Shown here: positions 1 through 9,084 of the stretch, in pieces
Numbering within the stretch: position 1 is the first letter of the stretch
How the letters are laid out: each line of letters begins with the position of its first letter
Assembly: GCF_000559085.1 (NCBI RefSeq)
Contig: NZ_JALN02000002.1
Location: 62,001-126,000, forward strand
DNA from: Mycolicibacterium aromaticivorans JS19b1 = JCM 16368
GTDB lineage: Bacteria; Actinomycetota; Actinomycetes; Mycobacteriales; Mycobacteriaceae
Direction: 5' to 3'
DNA length: 64,000 bases
The notes under the pieces: model-generated
Database searches by the model: none
What the model saw: the letters and a program-made list of their open reading frames with translations, nothing else
What the model was told of the DNA's origin: nothing
Made by a program: the position numbers and the translations under genes

Positions 1-354
1 CTCGACGAGTGCTGCTGTTCGTGCCGCCGCCCCATGATCCGTCTCGGCCATTAACCAACGCAGGTGTCCGTACCGGTTGTTGATGGTCTGCGCCGCATGC
101 CACGCCCGCCGTTGCACTTCGGTTGCCGTCACGGCATTGGCGTCGTAGTGGACACATAGGCGCGGCTTCAGCGTGCCGCCGCCGATGACATGGGCCTTGT
201 CGATGACTGAGGCGGCGGCCAGGTCGTGTGTCAGGCGCTCAGCGCAGCGATCGTCACTCCCCGGTAGCAGGTCGACAAGCTCGAGTGCCAATGCTTGGTT
301 GGCCGGCTCGTCGTCGGTGTCGTGCCCTGCAGGACCGCAGTCTCCACCAATCAT
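1..354 (-). CDS. P1B-type metal ATPase, N-terminal 118 residues, cut by window edge
   Basis: Reading leftward from the ATG at 352-354, the frame stays open to base 1 (118 codons). The protein has the segment LVDLLPGSDD followed by a CVHYD stretch. These align with the N-terminal region of the full-length P1B-4 ATPase at 27.9-30.3 kb, which has LDLPIVLPD and CMHYD at matching positions. Only the N-terminal metal-sensing or regulatory domain is in the window, so ion specificity cannot be read here. It would be a second, diverged copy of the same transporter type. Inference rests on the internal alignment alone. Confidence 0.72.
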   Translation of the reverse strand, partial: MIGGDCGPAGHDTDDEPANQALALELVDLLPGSDDRCAERLTHDLAAASVIDKAHVIGGGTLKPRLCVHYDANAVTATEVQRRAWHAAQTINNRYGHLRWLMAETDHGAAARTAALVE

Positions 355-356
355 AG

Positions 357-372
357 ATGCAATAATACGCAT
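357..372. promoter_or_regulatory. Candidate operator dyad ahead of the truncated metal ATPase
   Basis: ATGC and GCAT half-sites are separated by eight AT-rich bases immediately upstream of the ATPase start. Dyads of this form are typical of ArsR/SmtB metal sensors, but no such sensor is visible in the window. No ribosome binding site is seen before the ATG, so a leaderless transcript is possible. Confidence 0.25.
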
Positions 373-470
373 ATGTGCATGTCTTTGGTCAACTCCTCGA
401 GCCAATGAGCAAGCGCCTCACGTGTGCATTGAGCCAACGCAATCGACATCGAGATGAGCACCGTGGCGAA

Positions 471-2216
471 TCAAGTCCGCACCTGCTTGTCATCGAGTCG
501 CGTCACGTCGCCGTCGTCCGGACCGTGGGTACGACCGACGTGGGCTTCGGCGCGCATCCGCTCGATCATGTGCGGGTAGTGCAGCTCGAAAGCGGGCCGC
601 TCCGAACGGATCCGGGGCAGCTCGGTGAAGTTGTGCCGCGGCGGCGGGCACGAGGTGGCCCACTCCAGCGAGTTGCCGTAGCCCCACGGATCGTCGACGG
701 TGACGACCTCGCCGTAGCGCCAGCTCTTGAAGACGTTCCAGACGAACGGCAGCACCGACACACCAAGGATGAACGCGCCGATCGTCGACACGATGTTCAG
801 CGTCTCGAAGCCATCCGACGGCAGGTAGTCGGCGTAGCGGCGCGGCATCCCCTCATTACCCAGCCAGTGCTGCACCAGGAACGTGGTGTGGAAGCCGATG
901 AAGGTCAGCCAGAAATGCAGCTTGCCCAGCCGCTCGTCGAGCAGGCGCCCGGTCATCTTCGGGAACCAGAAGTAGATCCCGGCATAGGTCGCGAACACGA
1001 TGGTGCCGAACAGCACGTAATGGAAGTGCGCGATCACGAAGTAGCTGTCGCTGACCTGGAAGGCGATCGGCGGGCTGGCCAGCAGCACACCGGACAGACC
1101 ACCCAGCAGGAACGTCACCAGGAAGCCGATCGAGAACAGCATCGGCGTCTCGAACGTCAGCCGGCCCTTCCACATCGTGCCGATCCAGTTGAAGAACTTG
1201 ATGCCGGTGGGCACCGCGATCAGGAACGTCATGAAGCTGAAGAACGGCAGCAGCACCGCGCCCGTGACGTACATGTGGTGCGCCCACACCGCCACCGACA
1301 GCGCCGCGATGCTGATCGTGGCGTAGATCAACGTGGTGTAGCCGAAGATCGGCTTGCGGGAGAACACCGGGAAGATCTCCGAGACGATGCCGAAGAACGG
1401 CAGCGCGATGATGTACACCTCGGGGTGCCCGAAGAACCAGAACAAGTGCTGCCACAAAATCGCCCCACCGTTGGCGGGGTCGAAAATATGGGCGCCCAAG
1501 TGACGGTCAGCGGCCAGACCGAACAGCGCTGCGGTCAGCAGCGGGAAGGCCACCAGCACCAGGATCGACGTCACGAAGATGTTCCAGGTGAAGATCGGCA
1601 TCCGGAACATGGTCATGCCGGGGGCGCGCATACAGACCACGGTGGTGATCATGTTGACCGCACCCAAGATGGTGCCCAGACCACCGACGATCAGACCGAG
1701 GATCCACAGATCGGCACCAGCCCCCGGGGTACTGACGGCATTCGACAACGGTGTATAGGCCGTCCAGCCGAAATCTGCCGCACCGCCGGGGGTGATGAAG
1801 CCGGCCATCGCGATCATCGCGCCGAAGACAAACAGCCAGAACGACAGCGCGTTCAGCCGCGGGAAGGCGACATCCGGCGCCCCAATCTGCAGCGGCAGCA
1901 CCAGGTTGGCGAACCCGAACACGATCGGCGTCGCATAGAACAGCAGCATCACCGTGCCGTGCATCGTGAACAGCTGGTTGTACTGCTCATTGGACAGGAA
2001 CTGCAGACCCGGCACCGCCAGCTCGGCACGCATGAACAGCGCCATCAAGCCACCGAGGAAAAAGAACACGAAGCACGTGACCACATACATGATGCCGATC
2101 AGCTTGTGATCGGTCGTCGTCACCAGTCGGTAAATCAAAGTGCCTGTGGGGCCCATTCGGGCCGGGAACGCGCGGCGCGCGATGAGTTCATCGGTCGGCG
2201 GCGCTTCGGTTACCAC
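471..2216 (-). CDS. ctaD: Cytochrome c oxidase subunit I (aa3 type)
   Basis: Catalytic subunit of the aa3 terminal oxidase, an integral membrane protein that reduces O2 and pumps protons. Length (581 aa) matches mycobacterial CtaD. All ligands are present: His86 and His399 for heme a, His397 for heme a3, His264 and His313/His314 for CuB, and the crosslinking Tyr268 in HPEVY. It is full length and apparently functional, so it is probably an extra copy beside a chromosomal one. Subunit II is not in the window; subunit III is at 12.6 kb. The upstream region carries at least two copies of the TCTACG...TACGTA dyad shared with ctaE, so it is probably controlled by the BlaI-type repressor at 5.1 kb. 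Confidence 0.97.
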   Translation of the reverse strand: MVTEAPPTDELIARRAFPARMGPTGTLIYRLVTTTDHKLIGIMYVVTCFVFFFLGGLMALFMRAELAVPGLQFLSNEQYNQLFTMHGTVMLLFYATPIVFGFANLVLPLQIGAPDVAFPRLNALSFWLFVFGAMIAMAGFITPGGAADFGWTAYTPLSNAVSTPGAGADLWILGLIVGGLGTILGAVNMITTVVCMRAPGMTMFRMPIFTWNIFVTSILVLVAFPLLTAALFGLAADRHLGAHIFDPANGGAILWQHLFWFFGHPEVYIIALPFFGIVSEIFPVFSRKPIFGYTTLIYATISIAALSVAVWAHHMYVTGAVLLPFFSFMTFLIAVPTGIKFFNWIGTMWKGRLTFETPMLFSIGFLVTFLLGGLSGVLLASPPIAFQVSDSYFVIAHFHYVLFGTIVFATYAGIYFWFPKMTGRLLDERLGKLHFWLTFIGFHTTFLVQHWLGNEGMPRRYADYLPSDGFETLNIVSTIGAFILGVSVLPFVWNVFKSWRYGEVVTVDDPWGYGNSLEWATSCPPPRHNFTELPRIRSERPAFELHYPHMIERMRAEAHVGRTHGPDDGDVTRLDDKQVRT

Positions 2217-2254
2217 AGATTCCTCCTGCCACGAACGTCGACCACTGCGAGCGT

Positions 2255-2322
2255 TCTACGGTACAGATCCGTAGGATAACCTACGTAGTATCTCCGTACT
2301 ATGTGACGTAGTTACGTATCCA
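2255..2322. promoter_or_regulatory. Operator cluster upstream of ctaD (BlaI-type dyads)
   Basis: Three overlapping dyads lie within 110 bp of the ctaD start. Site 2255-2277 begins TCTACGG and ends CCGTAGGAT. Site 2280-2302 begins CCTACGTAG and ends CCGTACTAT. A TACTAT...GTAGTT dyad at 2297-2313 closely matches the TACTAT...ATAGTA dyad before ctaE. The first two align without gaps with sites before the transpeptidase, the DsbA-like gene and ctaE. Confidence 0.6.
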
Positions 2323-2360
2323 GTAGGGCCGCATCACCCCATCACGACGGGTGTCCCGCT

Positions 2361-2391
2361 GGGGCGGGTGCAGAGCATTCGCACCCGCCCC
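2361..2391. terminator. GC-rich hairpin between divergent promoters
   Basis: Perfect 11-bp inverted repeat (GGGGCGGGTGC and its complement) around a 9-base loop, with no T-run. It lies in the 440-bp gap between ctaD and the M23 gene. It could be a terminator-like or attenuating structure. Confidence 0.35.
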
Positions 2392-2450
2392 AGCCCCAAC
2401 CGGTGACCATCGCCGCCGCGCGAATGTCGCTAGGTTTGGCCCCTAAATAC

Positions 2451-2470
2451 TGATGTACTACGTACGTCCG
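2451..2470. promoter_or_regulatory. Possible BlaI-type half-site cluster ahead of the M23 peptidase gene
   Basis: The stretch TGTACTACGTACGTCC contains the TACGTA core found in the other operators. It is closer to the M23 gene than to ctaD. The rest of 2323-2656 holds nothing else recognisable. Confidence 0.3.
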
Positions 2471-2656
2471 TGGAACCGGAATCGTTTTCAGGCCTAACGG
2501 CAACCACGCTGCTCACAGACCTACCAACGATGGTCTTGCGTGATTCATCAGCCCGCACAACCCGATAGTCGAGTCTCGACCGCTTGCCCAAAAGTGTGTG
2601 TTCCGTTAGCGTCTCGTCAACCAACAACAGGCTGGTGACGGTAAGGACCTCTCGAA

Positions 2657-3281
2657 TTGGTATCGCACCTGCGCGCTGCGCGACCGACTCGGGTTACGGG
2701 TCACCGGTGGGACACCGAAGTCACTGAAGTCATTCCCATCGACAGGCACGACCCAACACTGCGTCCAAGAACGTATCTCAGCCCATTCGCCACCGACCTC
2801 GACGTACTAGCAGCGCCCGAACTCGACGACTCAAACGACTTACCCTATGAGTGGCCGCGCCTCCTACTTCCATCGCTTCGCGCCACCAATGCAACCCGAT
2901 CGCGTATACCGAACCCCATCAGCGCTTCGCCACGCGCCGATGACACGAAAGGACCGGATCGTCGGCACCCAACTTCTGACGGTAGACACCGCAAACCGTT
3001 GGCGACACATCGCAGGGCATCGGAACCCACCGCAGTCATACACGGCAAGTTAGTCGTCGCCGCCATGGCAGCTGGAGCAATCGCCGCTGGGACGAATATT
3101 GCGCTCAACGCAACGGGCGCCCAGGCCTCCGCTGCCAGCACGGCCGACGCCGCTGAATCGCAGCACCCCCAGTCAAACGAAGGTTGGGGCGCTCAAATCG
3201 TCTCCATCGCCAACAACGTCGACTCGACGATTCATCGAGAAGAACTCGCCCGGGGGACGACCTACGCTCGGGTCTATCTCG
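2657..3281 (+). pseudogene. M23 peptidase gene, 5' half, cut by IS256-family insertion
   Basis: The reading frame gives an Arg/Pro-rich N-terminal stretch, then a hydrophobic segment (LVVAAMAAGAIAAG) that looks like a membrane anchor or signal, then a region ending in REELARG. The frame then runs into the IS inverted repeat. The catalytic M23 domain is on the far side of the IS at 4645-5089 in the same orientation. Mycobacterial M23 peptidases commonly have this anchored layout. The gene is therefore inferred to be one M23 endopeptidase disrupted by transposition. Confidence 0.7.
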
Positions 3282-4644
3282 CTAACGGTGTTTCCGGCGT
3301 TTTTCATCAGTAGGTTTCGGCTGCCGGGAATCGGTCGGCGAAGGTGATCGCGAACGCATTGAGGGCAGGTTTCCACCGCATCGTCCATCGTGCCCTGCCG
3401 ACACCGGTCGGGTCCAGTGATCGGGTCACCAGATACAGGCACTTGAGCGCCGCCTGCTCGGAGGGGAAGTGTCCGCGGGCCTTGATCGCGCGGCGGTAGC
3501 GGGCGTTGAGCGACTCGATCGCGTTCGTCGAGCAGATCACTCGCCGGATCTCCACGTCGTAGTCCAGGAACGGAATGAACTCCGCCCAGGCGTTGTCCCA
3601 GAGCCGGATCACTGCCGGGTAGCGCTGCCCCCATTTCTCGGCCAGCTCGTCGAACGCCGCCCGAGCCGCGGTCGCGTTGACCGCAGTGTAGATCGGCTTG
3701 ACGTCGCCCTTGATCTCGTCCCAGTACTTGCGGGACGTGAGCCGAAAAGTGTTGCGCAGCAGATGAATGATGCACGTCTGCACGATCGCCTGCGGCCACA
3801 CATTGCCCACCACCTCGGGCAGTCCCTTGAGCCCGTCGCAGACGACGAAGAAGGTGTCCTTGATGCCGCGGTTGCGTAGGTCGGTGAGCACGCTCATCCA
3901 GAACTTGGCGCCCTCCCCGCCGGTGCCGGCCCACAAGCCGAGGATGTCGCGTTCCCCGGCCAGGGTGACCCCGATGGCAGCGTAGAACGGCCGGTTGGCG
4001 ACTTGGCCGTCGCGGACCTTGACCACGATCGCGTCGATGAAGATCGCGGCGTAGGTTTCATCCAGCGGTCGCACCGACCAGTCGTTCATCTCCTCAAGCA
4101 CCTTGTCGGTGATGCGGCTGATCGTCTCTTTGGATACCGACGCCCCGTAGATCTCGGCGAAGTGCGCCGAGATCTCACCGGTGGTCAAGCCCTTCGCGTA
4201 CAGCGACAGCACGACCTCGTCCACGCCGTTCAGGCGACGTTGGCGTTTCTTGACGATCTGAGGCTCGAAGGTCGATGCCCGATCGCGCGGCACGTCAAGT
4301 TCGACCGGGCCGGTGGTGTCGGTCAGCACCGTCTTGGTGCGGGTGCCGTTGCGGATGTTGCCCGACCCCGTCTCGGGCGGGTCGTGTTTCTCATAGCCGA
4401 GGTGCTCGGTCATCTCCTCATTGAGCGCGGTCTCGAGGACCGTCTTGGTCAACTGCTTGAGCAGCCCGTCGGGCCCGGTCAGCGACAAGCCCTGCTCCTG
4501 GGCCAATCGGACCAGTTCGACCGCAGCCTTCTGGCCTTCGGACTGCTCAGCCGCCTTCTTCTTCGCCACATCGTCCAGTGTCGTCATCACGGCACCTTTC
4601 TCGCCGAGCATCACTCAGCGTGTCAGTGCCGGAAACACCGTTAG
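3282..4644. mobile_element. IS256-family insertion sequence
   Basis: Element of about 1.36 kb, bounded by a perfect 17-bp terminal inverted repeat (CTAACGGTGTTTCCGGC at the left, its complement at 4628-4644). It contains one leftward transposase gene. IS256 elements usually make 8-bp target duplications; I could not find a matching pair, so the exact ends or later decay are uncertain. It splits the M23 peptidase gene. Confidence 0.88.
3307..4614 (-). CDS. IS256-family (mutator type) transposase
   Basis: 435 residues. The DDE catalytic core is visible: Asp in FIDAIVVKV, Asp in VCDGLKGLPEV, and Glu in TNAIESLNARYR. A CIIHLLRN motif characteristic of the family is also present. Catalyses cut-and-paste movement of the surrounding element. 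Translation may start at the second Met-rich site (MTTLDD, about 4587). The protein is intact, so the element may still be active. Confidence 0.95.
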   Translation of the reverse strand: MMLGEKGAVMTTLDDVAKKKAAEQSEGQKAAVELVRLAQEQGLSLTGPDGLLKQLTKTVLETALNEEMTEHLGYEKHDPPETGSGNIRNGTRTKTVLTDTTGPVELDVPRDRASTFEPQIVKKRQRRLNGVDEVVLSLYAKGLTTGEISAHFAEIYGASVSKETISRITDKVLEEMNDWSVRPLDETYAAIFIDAIVVKVRDGQVANRPFYAAIGVTLAGERDILGLWAGTGGEGAKFWMSVLTDLRNRGIKDTFFVVCDGLKGLPEVVGNVWPQAIVQTCIIHLLRNTFRLTSRKYWDEIKGDVKPIYTAVNATAARAAFDELAEKWGQRYPAVIRLWDNAWAEFIPFLDYDVEIRRVICSTNAIESLNARYRRAIKARGHFPSEQAALKCLYLVTRSLDPTGVGRARWTMRWKPALNAFAITFADRFPAAETY

Positions 4645-5089
4645 ATCCACAGTCCCCTACGCTCAGGAGCGAGCCGCGCGTGAAGCGCGATTGCGACGCC
4701 CACCTTTCGTCTTCCCGACTCGTGGCATCGTGACATCCGGATTTGGGACACGGTGGGGCACTTTGCATGGCGGACTGGATATCGCCAATGCGATCGGTAC
4801 GCCGATCTACGCGTCGTTCGATGGAGAAGTGATCGCTGCTGGGCCGACGCCAGGCTTCGGTATGTGGGTCAAGATCCGGGATGCGCAGGGCACCATCACG
4901 CTCTACGGCCACATCGACACCGCCACCGTGCAGGTTGGGGAGCGTGTTTTCGCCGGCGATCAAATCGCCACAATGGGTAATCGCGGCAACTCGACAGGCC
5001 CGCACCTGCACTTCGAAGTCCTTGTCAACGGTTCAGACAAGACCGACCCCATGTGGTGGCTGAACGAACGTGGTGTGACCAGCGGGTAG
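4645..5089 (+). pseudogene. M23 peptidase catalytic domain, 3' half of the IS-split gene
   Basis: Encodes a LytM/M23 zinc endopeptidase core: the first zinc ligands in HGGLDIA, then YGHID, then HLHFEV near the C-terminus. These enzymes cut peptide crosslinks in peptidoglycan, outside the membrane. The coding frame continues from the 5' half at 2657-3281 across the IS. No start codon or signal peptide of its own is evident, so the product is probably not exported now. Confidence 0.8.
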
Positions 5090-5129
5090 GTCCGCCGCAG
5101 GCCATTGAGGGCCGCGGTGTCCTAGCCCC

Positions 5130-5606
5130 GTGCACCCCAGCCCGATTTCGGTGAATCGTGCGTCGCACCGCTGGCTGCTCGACGCCGTAAGCTACCTACT
5201 GACTAATTCAGGAGGTTGGATCATCGCCCACGTACGTGGCTTTGGAGAACTCGAGGCAGCGATCATGGATCGCCTTTGGAACCGTGACCCCGAGACCGAT
5301 ACAGCTGTCAGGGAGATTTTTGACGAGTTGAGCGCCGAACGCAAGATCGCGTACACAACAGTAATGTCGACGATGGACAACCTGCATGGGAAGGGCTGGT
5401 TGTCACGAAAACGTGATGGAAAGGCATACCGCTACCGGCCCACCCTGACCCGGGAAGAGCACAGCGCCCGCTTGATGCTCGAAGCTCTCAACGGTGGTGG
5501 ACGTTCAGAGGCCGTACTGAGCCATTTCGTCGCACAGATTGACGCAGAAGAGTCCGCCGACTTACGTGCCGCGCTGCGACGCCTCGCACGAAAGTCGAGG
5601 CGATGA
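5130..5606 (+). CDS. blaI: BlaI/MecI/CopY-family transcriptional repressor
   Basis: Winged-helix repressor of the BlaI/MecI family. The core runs from GELEAAIMDRLW through YTTVMSTMDNL and RDGKAYRY, as in mycobacterial BlaI (Rv1846c type). The first 30 residues from the GTG at 5130 have no counterpart in that family. A strong AGGAGG (5210-5215) precedes two in-frame ATC codons at 5220 and 5223, so translation may begin there on a rare start codon. It overlaps the downstream M56 peptidase by 4 bp (ATGA), the classic repressor-sensor pair. TACT/ACTA half-sites at 5192-5208 suggest autoregulation. It is the likely ligand of the TCTACG...TACGTA operators between 2.2 and 12.6 kb. Confidence 0.93.
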   Translation: MHPSPISVNRASHRWLLDAVSYLLTNSGGWIIAHVRGFGELEAAIMDRLWNRDPETDTAVREIFDELSAERKIAYTTVMSTMDNLHGKGWLSRKRDGKAYRYRPTLTREEHSARLMLEALNGGGRSEAVLSHFVAQIDAEESADLRAALRRLARKSRR

Positions 5607-6547
5607 CCGTCGCGGCCGCGCTGTTGCTCTATGTGACAATCATTTTGGCCGCAGGCCCGAGGTTGCTGATTTCGATGACCGCCAACGGCGGTGCTCCCCG
5701 GTTGGGGATCGCCGCATGGTTGACAGCAATCGTTACCATGCTCGGATGTTCTATCGCTGCAACGGTATTGCTGCTGATCGAAGTCGCCGGACACTGGGAC
5801 AGCCCTGACGCATTGATCGTGTCGTGCCTTGAGCGGCTACAAGCGATCCTTCTCGGCCATGGCGGCTGGACCCCAAGGTTGGTCGCGACCGCCGCAGTCA
5901 GCATCGTCAGCGGGTGCTTGGTCGCCGTCTGCGTCCGACTCGTTCGCGCCCTGGTGCGTATGCGCGCCCACACGTTTGCCCACGCCGACGCCGTGCGTCT
6001 GGTGGGCAAATCGGACGGCGGCGACATAGTCATCATCGAGGCAGCCGAGCCCGCGGCGTACTGCGTGGCAGGGCGGCCACCGGCTATCGTCGTCACTACC
6101 GCCGCTCTCGCGGCCCTCGATGAAACGCAGCTGGCGGCCGTCGTGGCCCACGAGCGTGCTCACCTCAGGGGGCGCCATGCGCATGTTGTCGCTGCAGTGC
6201 GCGGCCTGGCCGCGGCCCTACCCAGAGTTAGGCTCCTCACCAGCGCCACTACTCAAATCTCATTCCTGCTAGAGATGTGTGCCGATGACGCTGCGGCGCA
6301 ACGCCATGGCCGGCAACCACTGCTTGCCGGGTTACTGAAGTTGGCGGGTGCGTCTGCACCCATCCACGGTCTGGCGGCAGCAAGTGTCGCCGTGCTGGTG
6401 CGCGCCCAGCGTCTCAGTGCTCCACAGATCGGGTTCGCTCAGCTCCGCGCACGCCTTACGTTAAGTAGCGCACTTACGGCAATGGTGGCTATACCGACTG
6501 CCATCGTTGCACTGTCGCTTTATGGAGCCTTGATCTGCTTCGCATAA
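5603..6547 (+). CDS. M56-family membrane metallopeptidase (BlaR-like, no beta-lactam sensor domain)
   Basis: 314 residues with several membrane segments and the zinc motif HERAH (HExxH) in VVAHERAHLRGRHAH. In BlaR1/MecR1 proteins this peptidase inactivates the BlaI repressor. This protein lacks the C-terminal penicillin-binding sensor domain, as does the short mycobacterial BlaR (Rv1845c type), so its signal is unknown. It is translationally coupled to the repressor gene. About 200 bp downstream is the operator of the L,D-transpeptidase gene. Confidence 0.9.
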   Translation: MTVAAALLLYVTIILAAGPRLLISMTANGGAPRLGIAAWLTAIVTMLGCSIAATVLLLIEVAGHWDSPDALIVSCLERLQAILLGHGGWTPRLVATAAVSIVSGCLVAVCVRLVRALVRMRAHTFAHADAVRLVGKSDGGDIVIIEAAEPAAYCVAGRPPAIVVTTAALAALDETQLAAVVAHERAHLRGRHAHVVAAVRGLAAALPRVRLLTSATTQISFLLEMCADDAAAQRHGRQPLLAGLLKLAGASAPIHGLAAASVAVLVRAQRLSAPQIGFAQLRARLTLSSALTAMVAIPTAIVALSLYGALICFA

Positions 6548-6704
6548 TTCGCTACACCCTTTTCGACAGGCCAGGCGCGACGCCGTGACGAGCGCGAAAT
6601 CGGATGAAAGCAGCTTCGAACCGCCGTAACCGCCACCTCATCGCCAGCAGGTAGCTGCGATATCCGACCGTTCCCCTCGGCTGTCGAGCAGTCTGCACCG
6701 CTCA

Positions 6705-6727
6705 TCTACGTAGTGAATACGTAAGAT
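6705..6727. promoter_or_regulatory. BlaI-type operator ahead of the L,D-transpeptidase gene
   Basis: A 23-bp dyad beginning TCTACGTAG and ending ACGTAAGAT. It aligns without gaps with the sites before ctaD, the DsbA-like gene and ctaE. It covers the possible ATG at 6726, so the true start is more likely the ATG at 6768. Confidence 0.6.
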
Positions 6728-6767
6728 GGTGGTGCAACAACTCACGGCGATCGGCGGGAAAGATTTT

Positions 6768-8000
6768 ATGAGGCGAATCGGCGCCGCAATTAACAGGCGG
6801 CGCAGAGGTATCTGGTGGGCAGCGCTGCTAGCGCTAGCAGTAGGCGCCAGCGCAATCGTCGGGGTGAGCGCACGTGGTTCATCAACCTCAGCGCCACCAC
6901 AATCCGGTGCGATCGTTGACAAAGGCACCCCATACAGCGACCTGCTCACTCCGAGCTTGCGGATGTCGGTCACCGAGGGCGCCGTCGGGGTGTCGGTAGA
7001 TGCTCCCGTGACGGTCAGCGCAACGAGCGGCGTCCTGGGGCCGGTTGCTCTGATCAACGAGCGGGGCCGCGTCGTCAGTGGCGAAGTGAGCCCCGATGGA
7101 GTGGCCTGGCGGTCCGCAGAACCCTTGGGTTACAACCGGACATACACGTTGAGCGCTGAGGCACTTGGCCTCAGCGGCGTGGCGCGCAGGACCGCCACCT
7201 TCCAAACGCACTCACCGCAGAACCTCACTATGCCCTACCTGCTGCCAAACGATGGTGACGTCGTCGGAGTCGGCCAACCCGTTGCAGTGCGGTTCGACGA
7301 GAACATTTCCAATCGACTCGCCGCCCAGCGAGCGATAACCATCACGACAAACCCGCCAGTCGGCGGAGCCTTCTACTGGTTCAGCGACCGCGAATTACGC
7401 TGGCGCCCAGCGCAATACTGGAAACCAGGAACCACGGTCAACGTCCAGGTCAAGGCTTACGGCGTCGATTTCGGCGGAGGATTGTTTGGCCAGGACGACG
7501 CCACGACTCGTTTCACGATCGGCGACGAGGTCATCGCGACCGCCGACGACGCCACCAAGACGATGACCGTGCGCGTGAACGGTTCCGTGGTCAAGACAAT
7601 GCCCATTTCGATGGGCAAGAACAAGACTCCTACCGACAACGGCACCTACATCATCGGAGACCGGTACTCCTTCCTCGTCATGGACTCTTCGACGTATGGC
7701 GTACCGGTGAACTCACCGGACGGGTATCGGACAGAAGTGAACTGGGCCACTCAGATGTCCTATAGCGGAATCTACGTTCATTCCGCACCTTGGTCCGTCG
7801 GTAGCCAGGGACGCAACAACGTCAGCCACGGCTGTCTCAACGTCAGCCCGGACAACGCGAAGTGGTTCTATGACACGACCAAACGCGGCGACATCGTCGA
7901 GGTCATCAATACCGTGGGGCCCGCGTTGTCAGGGACCGACGGGCTCGGCGACTGGAATATTCCCTGGGATCAATGGAGCGCCGGTAACGCCGCGCTGTAG
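6768..8000 (+). CDS. L,D-transpeptidase (LdtMt2 type)
   Basis: Forms 3-3 crosslinks in peptidoglycan, outside the membrane. Arg-rich N-terminus and membrane anchor ([17 protein letters not shown]), two Ig-like regions, then a C-terminal YkuD catalytic domain with HSAPWSVG and SHGCLNVS (catalytic Cys). The tail [10 protein letters not shown] is diagnostic of mycobacterial Ldt enzymes. The ATG at 6768 has a GGGAAAG site upstream; the earlier ATG at 6726 lies in the operator. L,D-transpeptidases resist most penicillins, so placing one under a BlaI-type operator next to a BlaR-like peptidase suggests a beta-lactam or envelope-stress response (inference). The 280 bp after it show no gene. Confidence 0.95.
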   Translation: MRRIGAAINRRRRGIWWAALLALAVGASAIVGVSARGSSTSAPPQSGAIVDKGTPYSDLLTPSLRMSVTEGAVGVSVDAPVTVSATSGVLGPVALINERGRVVSGEVSPDGVAWRSAEPLGYNRTYTLSAEALGLSGVARRTATFQTHSPQNLTMPYLLPNDGDVVGVGQPVAVRFDENISNRLAAQRAITITTNPPVGGAFYWFSDRELRWRPAQYWKPGTTVNVQVKAYGVDFGGGLFGQDDATTRFTIGDEVIATADDATKTMTVRVNGSVVKTMPISMGKNKTPTDNGTYIIGDRYSFLVMDSSTYGVPVNSPDGYRTEVNWATQMSYSGIYVHSAPWSVGSQGRNNVSHGCLNVSPDNAKWFYDTTKRGDIVEVINTVGPALSGTDGLGDWNIPWDQWSAGNAAL

Positions 8001-8280
8001 TACACAGCAAGTGCGAAAGCCGGGGCCATGACCTGTTTCCTCCGTGTCGACGCCGACTCGAAGAAATGGTGTCGACGAGGTCTCTAGTCTGAGCTCGACG
8101 AACCCGAGGTGAACGACCCTCTCCCCCAAGCCTTGTCAACGACCTTCGAAGTCGGCAGCCCAATTACCCTTTGGCTGCATACGCCAACATCGCCACACCT
8201 AGCAGTCCGAAACATACACTCGGGAGCGCGCCGCCCAGCGCCAGGACGGACGCGAACAACAACAGAACGGGGAGGAATCC

Positions 8281-8901
8281 ATGCGCACCTTCGCGACGAC
8301 CCTGGTAGCCCTGACGCTCTGGTGGTTGGCTGCCGGGATCGCTGCGGCTCACACAGGGCTCGTGAGTTCCGACCCGACCACGGACGCCACCGTGACGATC
8401 CCTCCGGGAGTCGTCACATTGACGTTCAGCGAAGACATCAATCCAGCATTCGCGACCATCGTCGTCAACAGTGCCGACGGTCGCAATTGGATAACCGGCC
8501 CTCCCCGGGTCGAGGGACCACAAGTCACCGCCACCATGGGGCCAGATCGTCCCGCAAGCGGCGTCTACACCGTCGGCTACCGCGTGGTATCAGCGGATGG
8601 CCACCCCGTATCCGGCTCCTACAAATTCACGATCGCTGGTGTTCCCGGCGGGACCCAACCTGCAGCCACCGTTTCCGAGGCTGCCCCCACCGCGGCGTCT
8701 GCACCGCAATCACCGTCCCCCGCAGGATCGGACACCAAAACATCCATCCTCATCGCAGCCGTCGCCGGCCTGGTCCTCGGCGGGGTGATCGCACTATGGC
8801 AATCGTGGCGGCGCCGCCGAGCACGCGCGCCGCTCAGCGAGGCAGGATCTGCCGACTCGGCAACCCCCGGGGACGAGGCGAGAACACCGCCTTCTGGCTA
8901 A
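8281..8901 (+). CDS. CopC-domain protein, exported and membrane-anchored
   Basis: 206 residues. A signal peptide ends at AAAH, leaving an N-terminal His as in CopC copper-binding proteins. The fold shows VTLTFSEDI and the second ligand region SADGHPVSGSYKF. A Pro/Ala-rich linker leads to a C-terminal membrane helix (ILIAAVAGLVLGGVI) and an Arg-rich tail. CopC domains bind Cu outside the membrane. Near ctaD and ctaE it could supply or buffer copper for oxidase assembly (inference). A clear GGGGAGGA lies before the ATG. Confidence 0.92.
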   Translation: MRTFATTLVALTLWWLAAGIAAAHTGLVSSDPTTDATVTIPPGVVTLTFSEDINPAFATIVVNSADGRNWITGPPRVEGPQVTATMGPDRPASGVYTVGYRVVSADGHPVSGSYKFTIAGVPGGTQPAATVSEAAPTAASAPQSPSPAGSDTKTSILIAAVAGLVLGGVIALWQSWRRRRARAPLSEAGSADSATPGDEARTPPSG

Positions 8902-8968
8902 ACGCCTCGCTTCGCTGGCCACCTCCGCATCCACCTGCCTCAGCCCGGTCGTGGGCTGCAGTGAACCA

Positions 8969-8991
8969 TCTACGGTCTTAGTACGTATATA
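8969..8991. promoter_or_regulatory. BlaI-type operator ahead of the DsbA-like gene
   Basis: A 23-bp site beginning TCTACGGTCT and ending TACGTATATA. It is the closest match to the ctaE site at 12329-12351, sharing GGTCT and TACGTA at equal spacing. Confidence 0.55.
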
Positions 8992-9084
8992 CTCGCGAGC
9001 ACGATCCCCAATCCAGCATCTCTCGACCACAATCGCCGTCCCGGGCGTGCCTCTCGGCTACACATGTGAAAGACAAACTCCCTC

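Noticed and set aside
375..2279. 634-codon rightward open frame overlapping ctaD
   Set aside because: Arg/His/Gln-rich product without any domain; it is the antisense of ctaD, whose catalytic residues are all present.
3274..4652. 8-bp target duplication of the IS256 element
   Set aside because: Flanking octamers do not match at any tested end position, so none is reported.
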